DNA from: Variovorax sp.
GTDB taxonomy: Bacteria > Pseudomonadota > Gammaproteobacteria > Burkholderiales > Burkholderiaceae_C
Direction: 5' to 3'
Length of the DNA stretch: 43,280 nt
Assembly: GCA_017744935.1 (NCBI GenBank)
Contig: JAGIAI010000042.1
Span: 1-43,280, forward strand
Below are positions 8,656 to 16,061 of this stretch, piece after piece. The notes below the pieces were generated by a model, which worked only from the letters and a program-made list of their open reading frames with translations, was not told the origin of the DNA and did not search any database. The position numbers and the translations under genes were made by a program. The stretch's first letter is position 1; each line of letters opens with the position of its first letter.

Positions 8656-9590
8656 TGAACTCCCTCGCTCCCGCTTCGTTCGGCGCCGCACTTCAGGCCG
8701 CGAGCGACGCTGCGGGCGCGCAGCATTATCCGCAGAGCACGCTCTATATCGTCGCCACGCCAATCGGCAATCTCGCCGACATCACGCTGCGCGCTTTGCA
8801 TGTGCTGCAGATCGTCGATGCCATCGCGTGCGAAGACACCCGCCACACGCAAAGCCTGCTGCGCGCCTACGGCATCGAAAGCCCTTCAGCGCGGTTGCTG
8901 GCGGTGCATCAGCACAACGAAGCGGAGGCGGCGCAGTCGGTGATCCACAGGCTCGCGAACGGTGAGCGCATCGCGTATGTGAGCGATGCCGGCACGCCCG
9001 GAGTGAGCGACCCAGGCGCGCGACTCGTCGCCGCGGCGCGCGAGGCAGGCCATCGCGTGCTGCCGCTACCGGGTGCGAGCAGCGTCACGACCTTGGTCGG
9101 CGCGGCGGGTCTCGTTTCCGAAGGCGAGCAGTCGAGTGCCTTCGTCTTCGCCGGATTCCTCCCGAGCAAGACAGGCGAACGCGATGCCGCCGTGCTCGCA
9201 CTGGCCAACGAGCCGCGCAGCGTGGTGCTGCTCGAAGCGCCGCATCGCATCGAGGCACTGGCCCGCTCGCTGGCAACGCTGGGTGACCGTCGCGTGACGG
9301 TCGGCCGCGAGCTGACCAAGCAGTTCGAGGAAATCGCGACCGTCACCGCATCTTCTCTGCCCGAGTGGTTTGCAGAAAGCCGCGACCGCACGCGCGGCGA
9401 GTTCGCGCTGGTGCTGCATCCCAAGCCGGTCACGACGGGCGAGAACGCCGAGGGCGAACGCGTGCTGCGCCTGCTGATGGCTGAACTGCCGCTCAAGAGC
9501 GCCGTGCGTATCGCCGCGGAAATCACCGGCGCACCGCGCAACGCGCTCTATGACGCCGGCTTGCGGATGCGCGACGAAACCAACGACTGA
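8655..9590 (+). CDS. rsmI: 16S rRNA (cytidine(1402)-2'-O)-methyltransferase RsmI
   Basis: SAM-dependent tetrapyrrole-methylase-fold enzyme that 2'-O-methylates C1402 in the ribosomal decoding centre. The 311 residues show the family motifs in order: LYIVATPIGNLADITLRAL, EDTRHTQSLL, VHQHNEAE, YVSDAGTPGVSDPG, LPGASSVTTLVGAAGL, FAGFLPSK, LLEAPHRI, GRELTKQFEE and GEFALVLHPK. Translation starts at TTG 8655, with GGAG at 8643-8646; the first 24 residues before the conserved core are poorly conserved, as in E. coli. It is divergent from yraN with a one-base start-codon overlap, and convergent with the glutathione S-transferase gene 3 bp past its stop. Confidence 0.96.
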   Translation: MNSLAPASFGAALQAASDAAGAQHYPQSTLYIVATPIGNLADITLRALHVLQIVDAIACEDTRHTQSLLRAYGIESPSARLLAVHQHNEAEAAQSVIHRLANGERIAYVSDAGTPGVSDPGARLVAAAREAGHRVLPLPGASSVTTLVGAAGLVSEGEQSSAFVFAGFLPSKTGERDAAVLALANEPRSVVLLEAPHRIEALARSLATLGDRRVTVGRELTKQFEEIATVTASSLPEWFAESRDRTRGEFALVLHPKPVTTGENAEGERVLRLLMAELPLKSAVRIAAEITGAPRNALYDAGLRMRDETND

Positions 9591-9593
9591 GAC

Positions 9594-10322
9594 TCAGCCG
9601 TCCAGCTCCGGATAGGCCCGGAAGATGCCTTCCTCGTTGAAAGGAATGCGACGGGGGCTCTGCAGATACTCATGCACCCGCTGCCGGCGTGACACGTTGG
9701 CGTACAGCTTCACGACCGCCGGCGTGTGGGCCAGGGCCCGCGCCGCCGCCTTCGGGAACGCATAGCGCAGCCCCGCAACGAGTTGGAACAGCGAGAGATC
9801 GGCATAGGTCAGCGCATCGCCGACCAGATGCACATCGCCGGCCGGATTGCGCTGGAGGATGCGCTCGAACCAGTTGAGGAACTTCGGAATCCGCTCGTCG
9901 CGAAACGCCTTCGCGCGCGCCAACGCCGCTTCGCGCTGATCCTCGTAATAGAGCCCCGTCGAAAGCGGATGGTGCGTGTCATGCGCCTCCATCACCGCAT
10001 CGGCGATGGTGAGCTGGATCTGATGCGTCCACAGCGCATCGATCTCCCCGGACCCCGCGAGCCCGAGACGCGGGCCGAGGTACAGGAGGATCGCCGCCGT
10101 CTGCCCCACGACCACATCGCCATCGACGAGGAATGGCGGCGCGAACGAAGGACGCGGATTGCGCGGGTCGTCCAGATCGCGCATCAGCGCCGATTCGCCA
10201 CCGCCCTTGGCAGACGGCTCGCGCGCCACATCGACATATTCAGCGCCCGCCGCTTCGAGCGCGAGGCGGACGAATTCGCCGCGGCCCTGGATCGTGGGCC
10301 AATAGTGCAGTTGGTAGGCCAT
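9594..10322 (-). CDS. Glutathione S-transferase family protein
   Basis: A 242-residue cytosolic GST. The N-terminal thioredoxin-like domain starts MAYQLHYWPTIQGRGEFVRLAL (Tyr3/Tyr7-type active-site region and the helix that follows). The cis-proline segment FAPPFLVDGD and the glutathione-gamma-glutamyl contact VVGQTAAILLYLG come next. The helical C-terminal domain includes VGDALTYADLSLFQLVAGL, the GST N-capping-box region. The sigma/alpha/mu-like N-terminus resembles eukaryotic-type GSTs more than bacterial beta-class enzymes, which carry a cysteine there. Natural substrate unknown. It is divergent from the nnrU-like gene. Confidence 0.9.
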   Translation of the reverse strand: MAYQLHYWPTIQGRGEFVRLALEAAGAEYVDVAREPSAKGGGESALMRDLDDPRNPRPSFAPPFLVDGDVVVGQTAAILLYLGPRLGLAGSGEIDALWTHQIQLTIADAVMEAHDTHHPLSTGLYYEDQREAALARAKAFRDERIPKFLNWFERILQRNPAGDVHLVGDALTYADLSLFQLVAGLRYAFPKAAARALAHTPAVVKLYANVSRRQRVHEYLQSPRRIPFNEEGIFRAYPELDG

Positions 10323-10416
10323 GAGTCCCTCCGACGCAGATCAGGCACGCAGCATACGGGCACACGCCGTCACGGCAATCGCCCACAATGCGCCGTCTGT
10401 TCGTCGGAGCATTTCC

Positions 10417-10989
10417 ATGACCCTGCTCGTCCTTGGCCTCGTCCTGTTCCTCGGTGTGCATTCGGTGTCGATCGTCGCGCCCGGCTGGCGGGCCGCGCAG
10501 ATCGCGCAGCGGGAGCGCGCCTACAAGGGCACCTATGCGCTCGTCTCGATCATCGGCTTCGCGCTGATCATCTACGGCTACGGCCTGGCGCGGCAGTCAC
10601 CGGTGCTCGTCTACTCGCCGCCGGTCGCGCTGCGGCACCTTGCGCTGCTGCTGATGGTGCCGGTGTTCCCCTTGTTCTTCGCGGCCTACATGCCCGGACG
10701 CATCCAGAGCGCGGCGAAGCACCCGATGCTGCTTGCCGTCAAGTTCTGGGCCACGGCGCATTTGCTGGCCAACGGCACACTGGCCGATGTGCTGCTGTTC
10801 GGCGGCTTTCTCGTGTGGGCGGTCGCGGATCGCATCTCGGTCAAGCGTCGCGCCGTGCAGCACAAGGTGCCCGGTGCGCCGCCCAGCGCGATGAATGACG
10901 TCGTCGCGCTCGTGGGCGGCTTGGTGGTGTACGTGGTGTTCCTGTTCTGGGCACACGTCTGGCTGATCGGGGTTTCACCGCGCGGATAA
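10417..10989 (+). CDS. NnrU family integral membrane protein
   Basis: A 190-residue inner-membrane protein with about five hydrophobic segments. Family landmarks are LVLFLGVHSVSI near the N-terminus, YALVSIIGFALIIYGYG, the pair LRHLALLLMVPVFPLFFAAY and HPMLLAVKFWATAHLLANGTLADVLLFGGFLVWAV, and a C-terminal anchor. NnrU was first linked to nitric-oxide/denitrification gene regulation, but most homologues have no assigned role, and no denitrification genes are visible here. ATG 10417 has CGGAG 8 bases upstream; starting earlier at 10321 would overlap the divergent GST start. Confidence 0.88.
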   Translation: MTLLVLGLVLFLGVHSVSIVAPGWRAAQIAQRERAYKGTYALVSIIGFALIIYGYGLARQSPVLVYSPPVALRHLALLLMVPVFPLFFAAYMPGRIQSAAKHPMLLAVKFWATAHLLANGTLADVLLFGGFLVWAVADRISVKRRAVQHKVPGAPPSAMNDVVALVGGLVVYVVFLFWAHVWLIGVSPRG

Positions 10990-11102
10990 CAGCCGCCGCC
11001 TGCGTGGCGGAACCGGTGGATCTACGACGCGCTTGCATTTTCTTGCCGCATGGCCGCAAGATGCTTCCCCCGCGTCCCGGCATCGAAACCCCAAACAGGA
11101 GG

Positions 11103-12914
11103 ATGACCTTGAGCGCGAACCTCCCTCCCTTTGCGCATGACGCCGCGGATCGCGACCTCCGGCGACACGAAAAGGTCGTCCTGGTCGCCGACCTCGTCGA
11201 CTCCGTGAGCCTCATGCTGAAGGACGAGTTGGGCGTCATCCGGCATTGGGGTGCTTTCATCGATCAGGTGACCCTCAACACCCTGCCAGCCAACGAAGGA
11301 CGTCTGGTGAAGAGCTTGGGCGACGGTCTGCTGGCTGAATTCAATAGCGCTCCCCAGGCGGCCGCCTGCGCGCTGGCCATGCATCGCTGGTTCGACGAGT
11401 CGCAGCGGGACAAAGAGGGGCCCTCCCTGCGTCTGCGCATCGGCATGCACGCGACACATGTCTACGAGGGCGCGCATGACATCTACGGTACGGGCGTGAA
11501 TCTCGCCGCCCGCATCGCAGCGCTCGCGCAGCCGGGCCACACAGTCATGAGTTCCGCCGCCCGCGACGGCTTGACCGATGGGCTCGATGGCGAGATCGAG
11601 GACCTGGGCGAGTGGTACCTCAAACACGTCGAGCAGCCGCTGCACGTCTATGGCGTGCGCACCGCGGGACAGCAGCCCGCATTCCGCACGGAGCGCGCCG
11701 ACCCCGCCCCATTCAGGCCAACCATCGCGGTCATGCCCTACACCTCGCGCAACGTCGAGCTTGATCAATTCGCGATCGGAGACCTGATCGCCGAGGGCGT
11801 CATCGGACGCATGAGCCGGACGCAGGAGCTCAACGTCATCTCGCACCTCTCGACCTCCGCGTTGGCCCGGACATGGCGCACGCTGGGCCAGGCCGAGACC
11901 CACCTTGGTGCGGACTACGTGCTGTCCGGGAGCTACGCGGTGACGGGCAACACAGTGCTCGTCTTTTCGGAACTCGCCAACATCCGACACCAGGAAGTGG
12001 AGTGGACAGGCCGCGCCAAGGGCGAGCTCGAAGACCTGATGCAGATCGACAGCCAGATCTGCGACTCCATCGCCAGCGGTTGCCACCAGGCGCTGCTCGA
12101 AAAAGGGGCACAGAAGGCGCTCGTGCGCCCCCTGCCGACGCTGGAGAGCTACGGACTGCTGCTCGGCGGCATCGGGTTGATGCACAGAAGCACGAAGTCG
12201 GAATTCCTCCGATCGCGCGAAGTGCTCGACGCGCTGGTCGAACGCCACGCAACCCACGCATTGCCGCGGATCTGGCTCGCCAAGTGGTACATCCTGTGCG
12301 CCACGCGCGGCCTCGCGGGGGACGCGCGCAATCAAGCCGACCTGGCACTGCAGGAGACGCGCCGCGCGCTCGACGTGGAGCCGTCGCATCCGCTCGCCTG
12401 GGCGATGCAGGGCTTCGTCCAGCTCCATCTCATGAAGGATGTGGAACGCGCCCTGGAGAGCTGCAATCAGGCCCTCGACCGATCATTCAATGAACCACTG
12501 GCATGGCTCTTCAAGGGGATGGCCCACGCATTCGACGGAGATGGTTCGCTGGCGCTGCCGGCGGGACGGAAAGCGCTCGATCTGTCACCGCTCGATCCGC
12601 TGAAGTACTACTACCACTCGCTGATGGCCTCCATCGCCATCTCCGCAGGAGAGTACGAAACGGCCATCGACTTCGCACAGCAGTCGTTGCGCGTGAACGC
12701 CGCCCACTTGTCGACCTATCGCTCGTTGACCATCGCACAGTCGCTTGCCGGCCAGGAAGACGCCGCGCGCGCGACGCTGGCACTCATGCTTCAACGCGAT
12801 CCTCAATTCACGGTGGCGCGCTTCGCGCAGGGTTACCCCGCCCGCGACCGCGTGCCGGCCTACCTGGAGAAATTGAAAGACGCGCTTCGCGCGGCGGGCG
12901 CCAGAGAAAGCTAA
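11103..12914 (+). CDS. Class III adenylate/guanylate cyclase with TolB-like domain and TPR repeats
   Basis: A cytosolic multidomain signalling protein of about 603 residues. Residues 23-190 form a class III cyclase domain: metal-binding D30 in VADLVDS, purine-selecting K70 and second metal ligand D74 in VKSLGDGLLAEF, then GTGVNLAARIAALAQPG carrying the transition-state Asn/Arg. The active site looks complete; ATP or GTP specificity is not decided. A TolB_N/FlgO-like domain follows (PTIAVMPYTS to LEDLMQIDSQ, about 210-330), then TPR-like helices to the end (ALDVEPSHPLAWAMQG and similar). No membrane segment or signal peptide is seen. AGGAGG at 11097-11102 abuts ATG 11103, so TTG 11109, 6 bases from it, may be the real start; upstream in-frame ATGs at 11004 and 11061 look non-coding. 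It heads the three-gene group ending at 15934. Confidence 0.9.
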   Translation: MTLSANLPPFAHDAADRDLRRHEKVVLVADLVDSVSLMLKDELGVIRHWGAFIDQVTLNTLPANEGRLVKSLGDGLLAEFNSAPQAAACALAMHRWFDESQRDKEGPSLRLRIGMHATHVYEGAHDIYGTGVNLAARIAALAQPGHTVMSSAARDGLTDGLDGEIEDLGEWYLKHVEQPLHVYGVRTAGQQPAFRTERADPAPFRPTIAVMPYTSRNVELDQFAIGDLIAEGVIGRMSRTQELNVISHLSTSALARTWRTLGQAETHLGADYVLSGSYAVTGNTVLVFSELANIRHQEVEWTGRAKGELEDLMQIDSQICDSIASGCHQALLEKGAQKALVRPLPTLESYGLLLGGIGLMHRSTKSEFLRSREVLDALVERHATHALPRIWLAKWYILCATRGLAGDARNQADLALQETRRALDVEPSHPLAWAMQGFVQLHLMKDVERALESCNQALDRSFNEPLAWLFKGMAHAFDGDGSLALPAGRKALDLSPLDPLKYYYHSLMASIAISAGEYETAIDFAQQSLRVNAAHLSTYRSLTIAQSLAGQEDAARATLALMLQRDPQFTVARFAQGYPARDRVPAYLEKLKDALRAAGARES

Positions 12915-12949
12915 GAAACGTCGCGAAACAAACCGTTGAGGAGTGAACC

Positions 12950-14068
12950 ATGTCCCTGCTTGGTGGTTATGGCGGATACGGTGGTTATGGCGGCTATGGT
13001 GGGTACGGAGGGTATGGGGGATATGGGGGCTACGGGGCCGCCCCGGGCGCCGCGGGCTTGGGAGACGCATTTGCCAATCCCCTGGTCTGCACCGCACTCG
13101 TGGCGAATCGCGACGCAACCAGCAATCCGGGCGCCACGTTTCTGAACCCGGGCGACCCTACCTTCAATAGCCCGACTCATATTCCGCGCTGGGAAGTCTG
13201 GGTCCGCGCCAACCTCCTGCAATGGGAGCTCTGCCAAGGCATCACCCTTGTGCCCGACACGGCAAACAAAGCCATGGAGCTCCAGGTTGGCGGCACGCCC
13301 ATTGCGCGGCTCGCGCAGCCGCCTTCGACCTTCTTCATGGCCCAGGTCAAGCGCGTCATCGCCTGGGCCGACTTGCGGCTGGACCGCATCCCGGAAATCC
13401 TGGCCCAGGTCGACAACCAGTTCGCATTCGTGGCATCCGTGACCGGGCTGCATCCCGAGCGCCACCGGAACACCGTCGAGCTGCTGGTGAACGCGATCCA
13501 GTTCACGGTGCTCATCGAAATGCAGTTCAAGCACGCGCTCGCGTGCTGGCGCCCCAATCAATACGCCACGCAAGTGCAGCCGGTCATCACGACCCCGGGC
13601 CACGGCAGCTTTCCGAGCGGACACTCCACGCAGGCGTTCATGCTGGCGCGACTGCTCTCGTTCATCCTGCCTAACACGGCTTATTTCGACTGGATGCGGG
13701 AGCAGCTGTACCGGCAAGCAGCCCGCATTGCGACCAACCGTGTCATTGCTGGCGTGCACTTTCCAGCGGATAGCGTCGCCGGGCGGCTGCTCGGCTACAG
13801 CATTGCGGAATACATCATCGCCCGGCTGAAGACGGACAGCAGCGGCCAGGTGCTGTATCGCGACTTCGACGCGAGCAAGGCCTTCGGGACCCCCGGCGAC
13901 GACCTCGATCTCGATCTGCTCGATGCCATCGACACGCCCTATACATCGGGCCCCTTCGACTGCTACAAGCTCGGTGGACTGGTGAATGTCGCCGCAGCGT
14001 CAGCGCCTTCGGTGCTCGCGCAGCTTTACACGCAGGGTAAGGACGAACGTGCTGCGTTGGCCATTTGA
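12950..14068 (+). CDS. PAP2 / vanadium-haloperoxidase-fold protein with Gly-Gly-Tyr repeat N-terminus
   Basis: A 372-residue protein whose C-terminal half carries the full PAP2/vanadium-haloperoxidase signature. Motif 1 is KHALACWRP (K194, R201), motif 2 PSGHS (S223, G224, H225) and motif 3 RVIAGVHFPAD (R264, H270). These residues bind phosphate or vanadate, with H225 as acid-base and H270 as the metal ligand or nucleophile. No transmembrane helices or signal peptide are seen, which favours a soluble haloperoxidase-type or soluble phosphatase role over membrane lipid phosphatase. Residues 5-28 are eight GGY units. It starts 36 bp after the cyclase stop, with TGAGGAG before the ATG, and ends 27 bp before the subtilase. 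Whether it is a haloperoxidase or a phosphatase cannot be told from sequence. Confidence 0.85.
   Translation: MSLLGGYGGYGGYGGYGGYGGYGGYGGYGAAPGAAGLGDAFANPLVCTALVANRDATSNPGATFLNPGDPTFNSPTHIPRWEVWVRANLLQWELCQGITLVPDTANKAMELQVGGTPIARLAQPPSTFFMAQVKRVIAWADLRLDRIPEILAQVDNQFAFVASVTGLHPERHRNTVELLVNAIQFTVLIEMQFKHALACWRPNQYATQVQPVITTPGHGSFPSGHSTQAFMLARLLSFILPNTAYFDWMREQLYRQAARIATNRVIAGVHFPADSVAGRLLGYSIAEYIIARLKTDSSGQVLYRDFDASKAFGTPGDDLDLDLLDAIDTPYTSGPFDCYKLGGLVNVAAASAPSVLAQLYTQGKDERAALAI
12962..13033 (+). repeat. Eight 9-bp Gly-Gly-Tyr codon repeats
   Basis: Eight consecutive 9-base units each encode Gly-Gly-Tyr at the N-terminus of the PAP2-fold protein. The amino acids are identical in every unit, while third codon positions vary among all four Gly codons and both Tyr codons. 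This suggests selection on the peptide rather than a fresh slippage expansion. Confidence 0.95.
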
Positions 14069-14095
14069 GCCTCCCGCAATACCGGCGAGCACACC

Positions 14096-15934
14096 ATGCC
14101 GACCCACCTTGACCTGCCTTTGGACCCCGATCTGAACGCGGACGCCTATCTGCAGTGGGCAACGCTGACGGAGTTCAAATACTTCAACCTGAAGCCATCC
14201 GACACCTATGTGGTGCTGGCCGAGTTCAGTGAGCCGCTCAATCGAACCGCGATCGAAAGGATGCGCGGTAGCAAACGCATCTCGATCAGCTCGTGGTACG
14301 AGGGCCAGCCCTATGCGGCCATCATGCTCTCCAAGGAAGACTTCAAAGAGCGATTCGTTGCGCAACTGCGGTTGCTTCAAGAGTTCGGCGCAATCTGCAT
14401 CGAACTTGCGTCGCCGACGGGGATGGTCATGCCGGAGTTTCCGACAGGCGTCGCGCCGGGTTCCGACACGGTCATCGGCGTCATCGACGATGGCTGTCCG
14501 TTTGCCCACGTGCACCTGAGGGGCGCGGCACCGAACGAGCCCACCGTCCGGTTCATCTGGGACCAGGGAAGCGGCGCCTTCTACACCCAGGCCGCCTTGA
14601 AGGCATTGATCGCCGGGGCGAAGACGACCATCGGGTCGATCGATGAAGACTCGGCCTACCTCACGAGCGGCCTGCCCAGTCTGCGCTTCGCGACCAGCCA
14701 TGGCGCCCAGGTGCTGAGCCACGCGAGCGGCCATGCGCGCGACACGAAACCGCTGCCCCCACACACCCTCAAACCGATCGACATCGCTTTCGTGCAGCTG
14801 CCGGGTTACGCCCTCGACCAACCTGCCGGCGAATGGCTCCATCATCTGGCGGTTGAGGGCATCTATGCGATTCGCACCTACGCGCGCAGCATGTGCACCA
14901 CCAAGGCATCGCGCATCCTGATCAACCTCAGCTATGGACCTCGCACCGGTCCGCACGATGGCACCTCGGTCCTTGAAAAGGTGATCGATTTCCTCACAGC
15001 CGAGGCCGCGAGCGACCACTACGATCTGCGCGTCGTCGTCCCCAGCGGCAATAGCCACCTGGACAGGGCGCACGCGCAATTCGACCTCGCCCAAGGCGGC
15101 GGCACCATCGACTGGCACGTGGCGCCGGACACGCAGACCCCCTGCTTCGTCGAGATCTGGCTCCCGACGACAACGCTGATCGGCGACATCCTGGCCTATC
15201 TGGTCGCGCCAAACGGCGAGGTGATTCCGGCCGAGTACCTGCACCCCCATCCGAACGCCAACAACACCGCCTGGACAGTCACAGTCCATGTTTGCGGCGA
15301 CGTGACGAAGAAGATGATCCTGATGGTTATCGCGCCGACAGCACGGACGACCGCGACAGATACGGACAAGCTCCCGCTGGCAACACCGGGGCGATGGAAG
15401 ATCGGCGTCAAGATGCGTCCGGGGCACGCCGGCAATGGCATCGCGCACGCCTATCTCTCGCGCAACGAGCCGAACCTGGGCCGCATTCGCCGCGGGTACG
15501 ACGGCTATTTCGACACGCCCACCTACGATCCGAATCGGTACTTGCAGGCGTCAACGAAGCTCGACGTCAATCCAGCCACATTGGGTCCCGCCGAAGTGGT
15601 CGCGGCCGGCAGCATCAACGGCATCGCGACCGGGGCGAAATCCGAAGTCATCGCCGCGTACTACGCATCCGGGCCTGGAATGCCCAGCAGCTACAGCAGC
15701 GGCAGCCCGACCCGCGGCCTGCGCGTGCAGCCGGATTGGGCCTACCCGGGCGACGACAGCAAGGTGCTCAGCGGAAGGCTGGCAGGCGGGAACCGCAGCG
15801 CGACCGTGATGCGGCTGATCGGCACGAGCTTTACGGCGCCCCAGTTCGTGTACGAGTCGATCGTGCTTCCGCTGCCACCCGTGAGCGCATCCGTCCCGCC
15901 GCGAACGGAGCGTCTGGGAGATGGATGCCGCTGA
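14096..15934 (+). CDS. S8 (subtilisin-like) serine peptidase
   Basis: A 612-residue subtilase with an intact catalytic triad. D131 lies in VIGVIDDGCPFAH, H202 in SHGAQVLSHASGH, the oxyanion N319 in VVVPSGNSH, and S578 in GTSFTAP. About 120 residues precede the Asp motif and may be a prodomain or recognition domain. A long insertion separates N319 from S578; it includes a beta-rich part (VEIWLPTTTLIGDILAYLVAPNGE) like the domains inserted in large subtilases. There is no signal peptide, so the enzyme is predicted cytosolic, which is unusual for S8 peptidases. It is the last of three closely spaced genes (27 bp after the PAP2-fold gene), pointing to a shared function. Target unknown. Confidence 0.9.
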   Translation: MPTHLDLPLDPDLNADAYLQWATLTEFKYFNLKPSDTYVVLAEFSEPLNRTAIERMRGSKRISISSWYEGQPYAAIMLSKEDFKERFVAQLRLLQEFGAICIELASPTGMVMPEFPTGVAPGSDTVIGVIDDGCPFAHVHLRGAAPNEPTVRFIWDQGSGAFYTQAALKALIAGAKTTIGSIDEDSAYLTSGLPSLRFATSHGAQVLSHASGHARDTKPLPPHTLKPIDIAFVQLPGYALDQPAGEWLHHLAVEGIYAIRTYARSMCTTKASRILINLSYGPRTGPHDGTSVLEKVIDFLTAEAASDHYDLRVVVPSGNSHLDRAHAQFDLAQGGGTIDWHVAPDTQTPCFVEIWLPTTTLIGDILAYLVAPNGEVIPAEYLHPHPNANNTAWTVTVHVCGDVTKKMILMVIAPTARTTATDTDKLPLATPGRWKIGVKMRPGHAGNGIAHAYLSRNEPNLGRIRRGYDGYFDTPTYDPNRYLQASTKLDVNPATLGPAEVVAAGSINGIATGAKSEVIAAYYASGPGMPSSYSSGSPTRGLRVQPDWAYPGDDSKVLSGRLAGGNRSATVMRLIGTSFTAPQFVYESIVLPLPPVSASVPPRTERLGDGCR

Positions 15935-16061
15935 GCACCGGAAGAAGTCACACATCCATCAAGCCCTCCGCGAATCCCGGAAAATCGACCGTTTCCGGGC
16001 TTCGGCTCGATCGCGCGTCGAGCCCGGTCGTCCTGCGCTCTCCCAAGAACAACAGGTCTTT

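Noticed and set aside
11022..12428. Long minus-strand open frame of 468 codons opposite the cyclase gene
   Set aside because: It is an antisense shadow typical of GC-rich DNA; the translation is rich in His/Arg/Ala with no domain, while the plus strand carries clear cyclase motifs.
12962..13033. Tandem array considered as CRISPR or VNTR
   Set aside because: Units are 9 bp without spacers, inside a coding frame, and encode GGY.
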